From positions 124,001 to 188,000 of the forward strand of contig JACJOC010000020.1 in the NCBI GenBank assembly GCA_014695345.1: 64,000 nt of DNA. Direction: 5' to 3'. The translations under genes were made by a program, and so were the position numbers. This DNA comes from Cyanobacteria bacterium FACHB-471. Lineage in GTDB: Bacteria > Cyanobacteriota > Cyanobacteriia > Elainellales > Elainellaceae. The notes under the pieces were generated by a model that saw only the letters and a program-made list of their open reading frames with translations, was not told the origin of the DNA and did no database searches. Below are positions 62,688 to 64,000 of this stretch, one piece after another. The stretch's first letter is position 1. Each line of letters begins with the position of its first letter.

Positions 62688-62760
62688 TCACCCTCCTTAC
62701 CAACGCGTTAAAACCAGTCTTAAACAGGAAAATGGAGAATCCCTAAGTTCAATCTAGCGT

Positions 62761-63429
62761 TTAGTTGTTGACGTTGGGAGTAGGAGTAGCGGAAGTTGGC
62801 TCGTCTGAGTTTCTGGGATAGGGAGAATCCACGAACCCAAGTTCAAACAGTTGTCGGTAAGCTCTTTGACCTAGCTCACGCGTTGGCTGTTGGCTGCGGA
62901 TGATTTGTACGAGCAGCGGAACTGCTAGCTCAGGCTGATTTTGAGCGCGGTGAACCAGGGCAAGCTGATAAGTCGCCTGGTCACGCATCTGAGCAGTTTC
63001 TAATGCCTGAGTGCGTTGGCTATCAGCAATGCGGTTGTCGATACCGGAAAAGCTAGCGGCTAACTCTTGATAAAAATTAGAGAGCTGATTGAAAACCTGA
63101 CGGGCTTCTTGAAGCTTGCGAGTAGCGAGAGCATAGTCTTGAGAGGCGATCGCATCATTTGCCTCGGTCATCAAGCGCTGCCCTCCAGCAATACTGAGCA
63201 AGCTACCGTCTTGGGAGAGAGGACGCAATTCTTCCAGATCATCGGGTGAACTAGAGTCTGATTCAGGAGTTACTCCCTCCTCAATTGCATCAATGGGTTG
63301 CTCAACTTCGTCTGGTGAAGAAATAGATTGTGCCTGCGCTGAAACAGGCAGCAATGTCAAAGCCGCCATAGTGGACAGCGCCAGCAGACAAACAAAGGAT
63401 GAAGAGCGGGCAGTTCCAGGGAATACCAT
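62761..63429 (-). CDS. Secreted helical (TPR-like) protein
   Basis: The ATG at 63429 begins MVFPGTARSSSFVCLLALST with a Sec signal peptide ending SAQAQ, giving 222 aa; the frame extends 20 codons upstream to 63489. The mature part has an acidic linker (DEVEQPIDAIEEGVTPESDS) followed by two to three TPR-like helical hairpins (LMTEANDAIASQDYALATRK, YQLALVHRAQNQPELAVPLL) and a Thr/Pro-rich end. It is periplasmic or exported. The function is unknown. It lies upstream of bolA by 73 bp on the same strand. Confidence 0.7.
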   Translation of the reverse strand: MVFPGTARSSSFVCLLALSTMAALTLLPVSAQAQSISSPDEVEQPIDAIEEGVTPESDSSSPDDLEELRPLSQDGSLLSIAGGQRLMTEANDAIASQDYALATRKLQEARQVFNQLSNFYQELAASFSGIDNRIADSQRTQALETAQMRDQATYQLALVHRAQNQPELAVPLLVQIIRSQQPTRELGQRAYRQLFELGFVDSPYPRNSDEPTSATPTPNVNN

Positions 63430-63650
63430 GAAGCGACTTTGAAATGTTACAAAAAATGTGATGGGCTTAACCTTCGGGTATCTTACCATTGCATCCTTGC
63501 TCTTTATTGAGGTCTTTGGAATTGCATGAACTTACTAGCAATTCCATGAGCAAAGCCTACTTAAATTCCGAAGCTTAATCAGGATAAAAAGACCACCGCT
63601 AGTTAGAATTAGTTCCCTAATTCTTTCCTCAGAAAAATTTGCGTCAAGAA

Positions 63651-64000
63651 TTAGTGTAGGGGAGCAACCTGCATGATTTGAATGGGTTCTCCGACTGAAA
63701 TCAGTTTTTGACCTACAGGCACAACAGCAAGAGCATTGGTTTGAGCCAAATTGATGAGGTTGCCAGAGCTATGACTGCCACCTGCCAGGTGAAATTCGTA
63801 AGTGCCATTCACCAGATGCAGTTGCCCCCAAATGTAACTCTCACGCTTGCCGTCAGATTTGAGTGGGTGGAGCGATCGCCCCTCTACAAACAGAGGTTGC
63901 CATCCGTGTAGCTGTCCAGATAGCTTTCGCAATGCAGGCTGCACAAAACGCCAAAAGCTAACCAGAGCTGAAACCGGATTTCCAGGTAAACCAAAGTAGA
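63651..64000 (-). CDS. moeA: Molybdopterin molybdenumtransferase, C-terminal part (partial)
   Basis: The minus strand is open from the right edge to a stop at 63651. The visible C-terminus begins YFGLPGNPVSALVSFWRF, the MoeA/gephyrin signature of the molybdopterin-binding domain, and continues KLSGQLHGWQPLF to the C-terminal beta-barrel (domain IV) ending QVAPLH. MoeA inserts molybdate into adenylated molybdopterin to make the molybdenum cofactor. The first two-thirds lie outside the window. Confidence 0.9.
   Translation of the reverse strand, partial: YFGLPGNPVSALVSFWRFVQPALRKLSGQLHGWQPLFVEGRSLHPLKSDGKRESYIWGQLHLVNGTYEFHLAGGSHSSGNLINLAQTNALAVVPVGQKLISVGEPIQIMQVAPLH

Overview
The window is chromosomal DNA of a filamentous cyanobacterium. 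The octamer GCGATCGC (HIP1) recurs throughout. There is a patX-hetR locus, PetP (a cytochrome b6f subunit), a carotenoid oxygenase, a cyanobacteriochrome-type GAF protein, QueF, and several protein families mostly found in cyanobacteria. HetR and PatX also occur in filaments that make no heterocysts, and no nitrogenase gene is visible, so diazotrophy cannot be inferred. Gene orientation is mixed, and most genes stand alone or in groups of two or three.

Layout. 1-9 kb: an exopolysaccharide region on the minus strand (O-antigen ligase cut by the edge, WbaP-type initiating transferase, GT4 glycosyltransferase, sulfotransferase), small membrane proteins, and plus-strand rfbB. 9.3-13.6 kb: an accessory island. 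It holds a 107-bp palindromic element, a single integron-type gene cassette with its own attC site carrying an HNH-domain gene, and a 2.3-kb group II intron whose maturase has a frameshifted HNH domain. 13.5-24.7 kb: a small conserved protein behind a structured leader, an oligopeptide-binding lipoprotein, a Gly-rich secreted protein, queF, an RND efflux pump (permease plus adaptor), a stand-alone DXCF-type cyanobacteriochrome GAF protein and a pentapeptide-repeat protein. 24.8-33 kb: accD, prepilin peptidase, TPR protein, leuB, an XRE regulator next to a DUF6883/DUF4926-like pair, an ArsA-like ATPase and petP. 33-47 kb: a Mo-nitrogenase C-terminal-like protein, two oxidoreductases, patX-hetR, hisF, a glycosyltransferase, an Lhr-like helicase, a CDF transporter, a TPR protein and an acetamidase/formamidase-like protein. 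47.8-51.5 kb: a second accessory patch with a 21-bp minisatellite, a NACHT NTPase and a second DUF6883/DUF4926-like pair whose first gene is broken by a 7-bp tandem duplication. 51.6-64 kb: a small protein with a structured leader, a 1-kb gene-free stretch, an FHA protein, trpS, metF, a hybrid-sensor histidine kinase, a carotenoid oxygenase, an M48 protease, bolA-grxD and the 3' part of moeA.

Dispersed repeats are prominent. At least six copies of a 63-71 bp hairpin (arms GGGCGAAGCATTCGG or close variants) lie between genes. A second hairpin family (AGGTTGTGAG arms) has two copies, and two longer imperfect palindromes carry GGGTTTCGC-type arms. Several hairpins sit where transcription terminators would be expected. 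No rRNA, tRNA or CRISPR array was recognised.

The most unusual parts are the lone integron cassette with a nearby group II intron, the two toxin-antitoxin-like pairs (one intact, one with a precise reversible-looking 7-bp duplication), twin 20-bp palindromes in front of the XRE regulator, and the single-domain cyanobacteriochrome. All family assignments come from reading motifs by eye. No database search was run.
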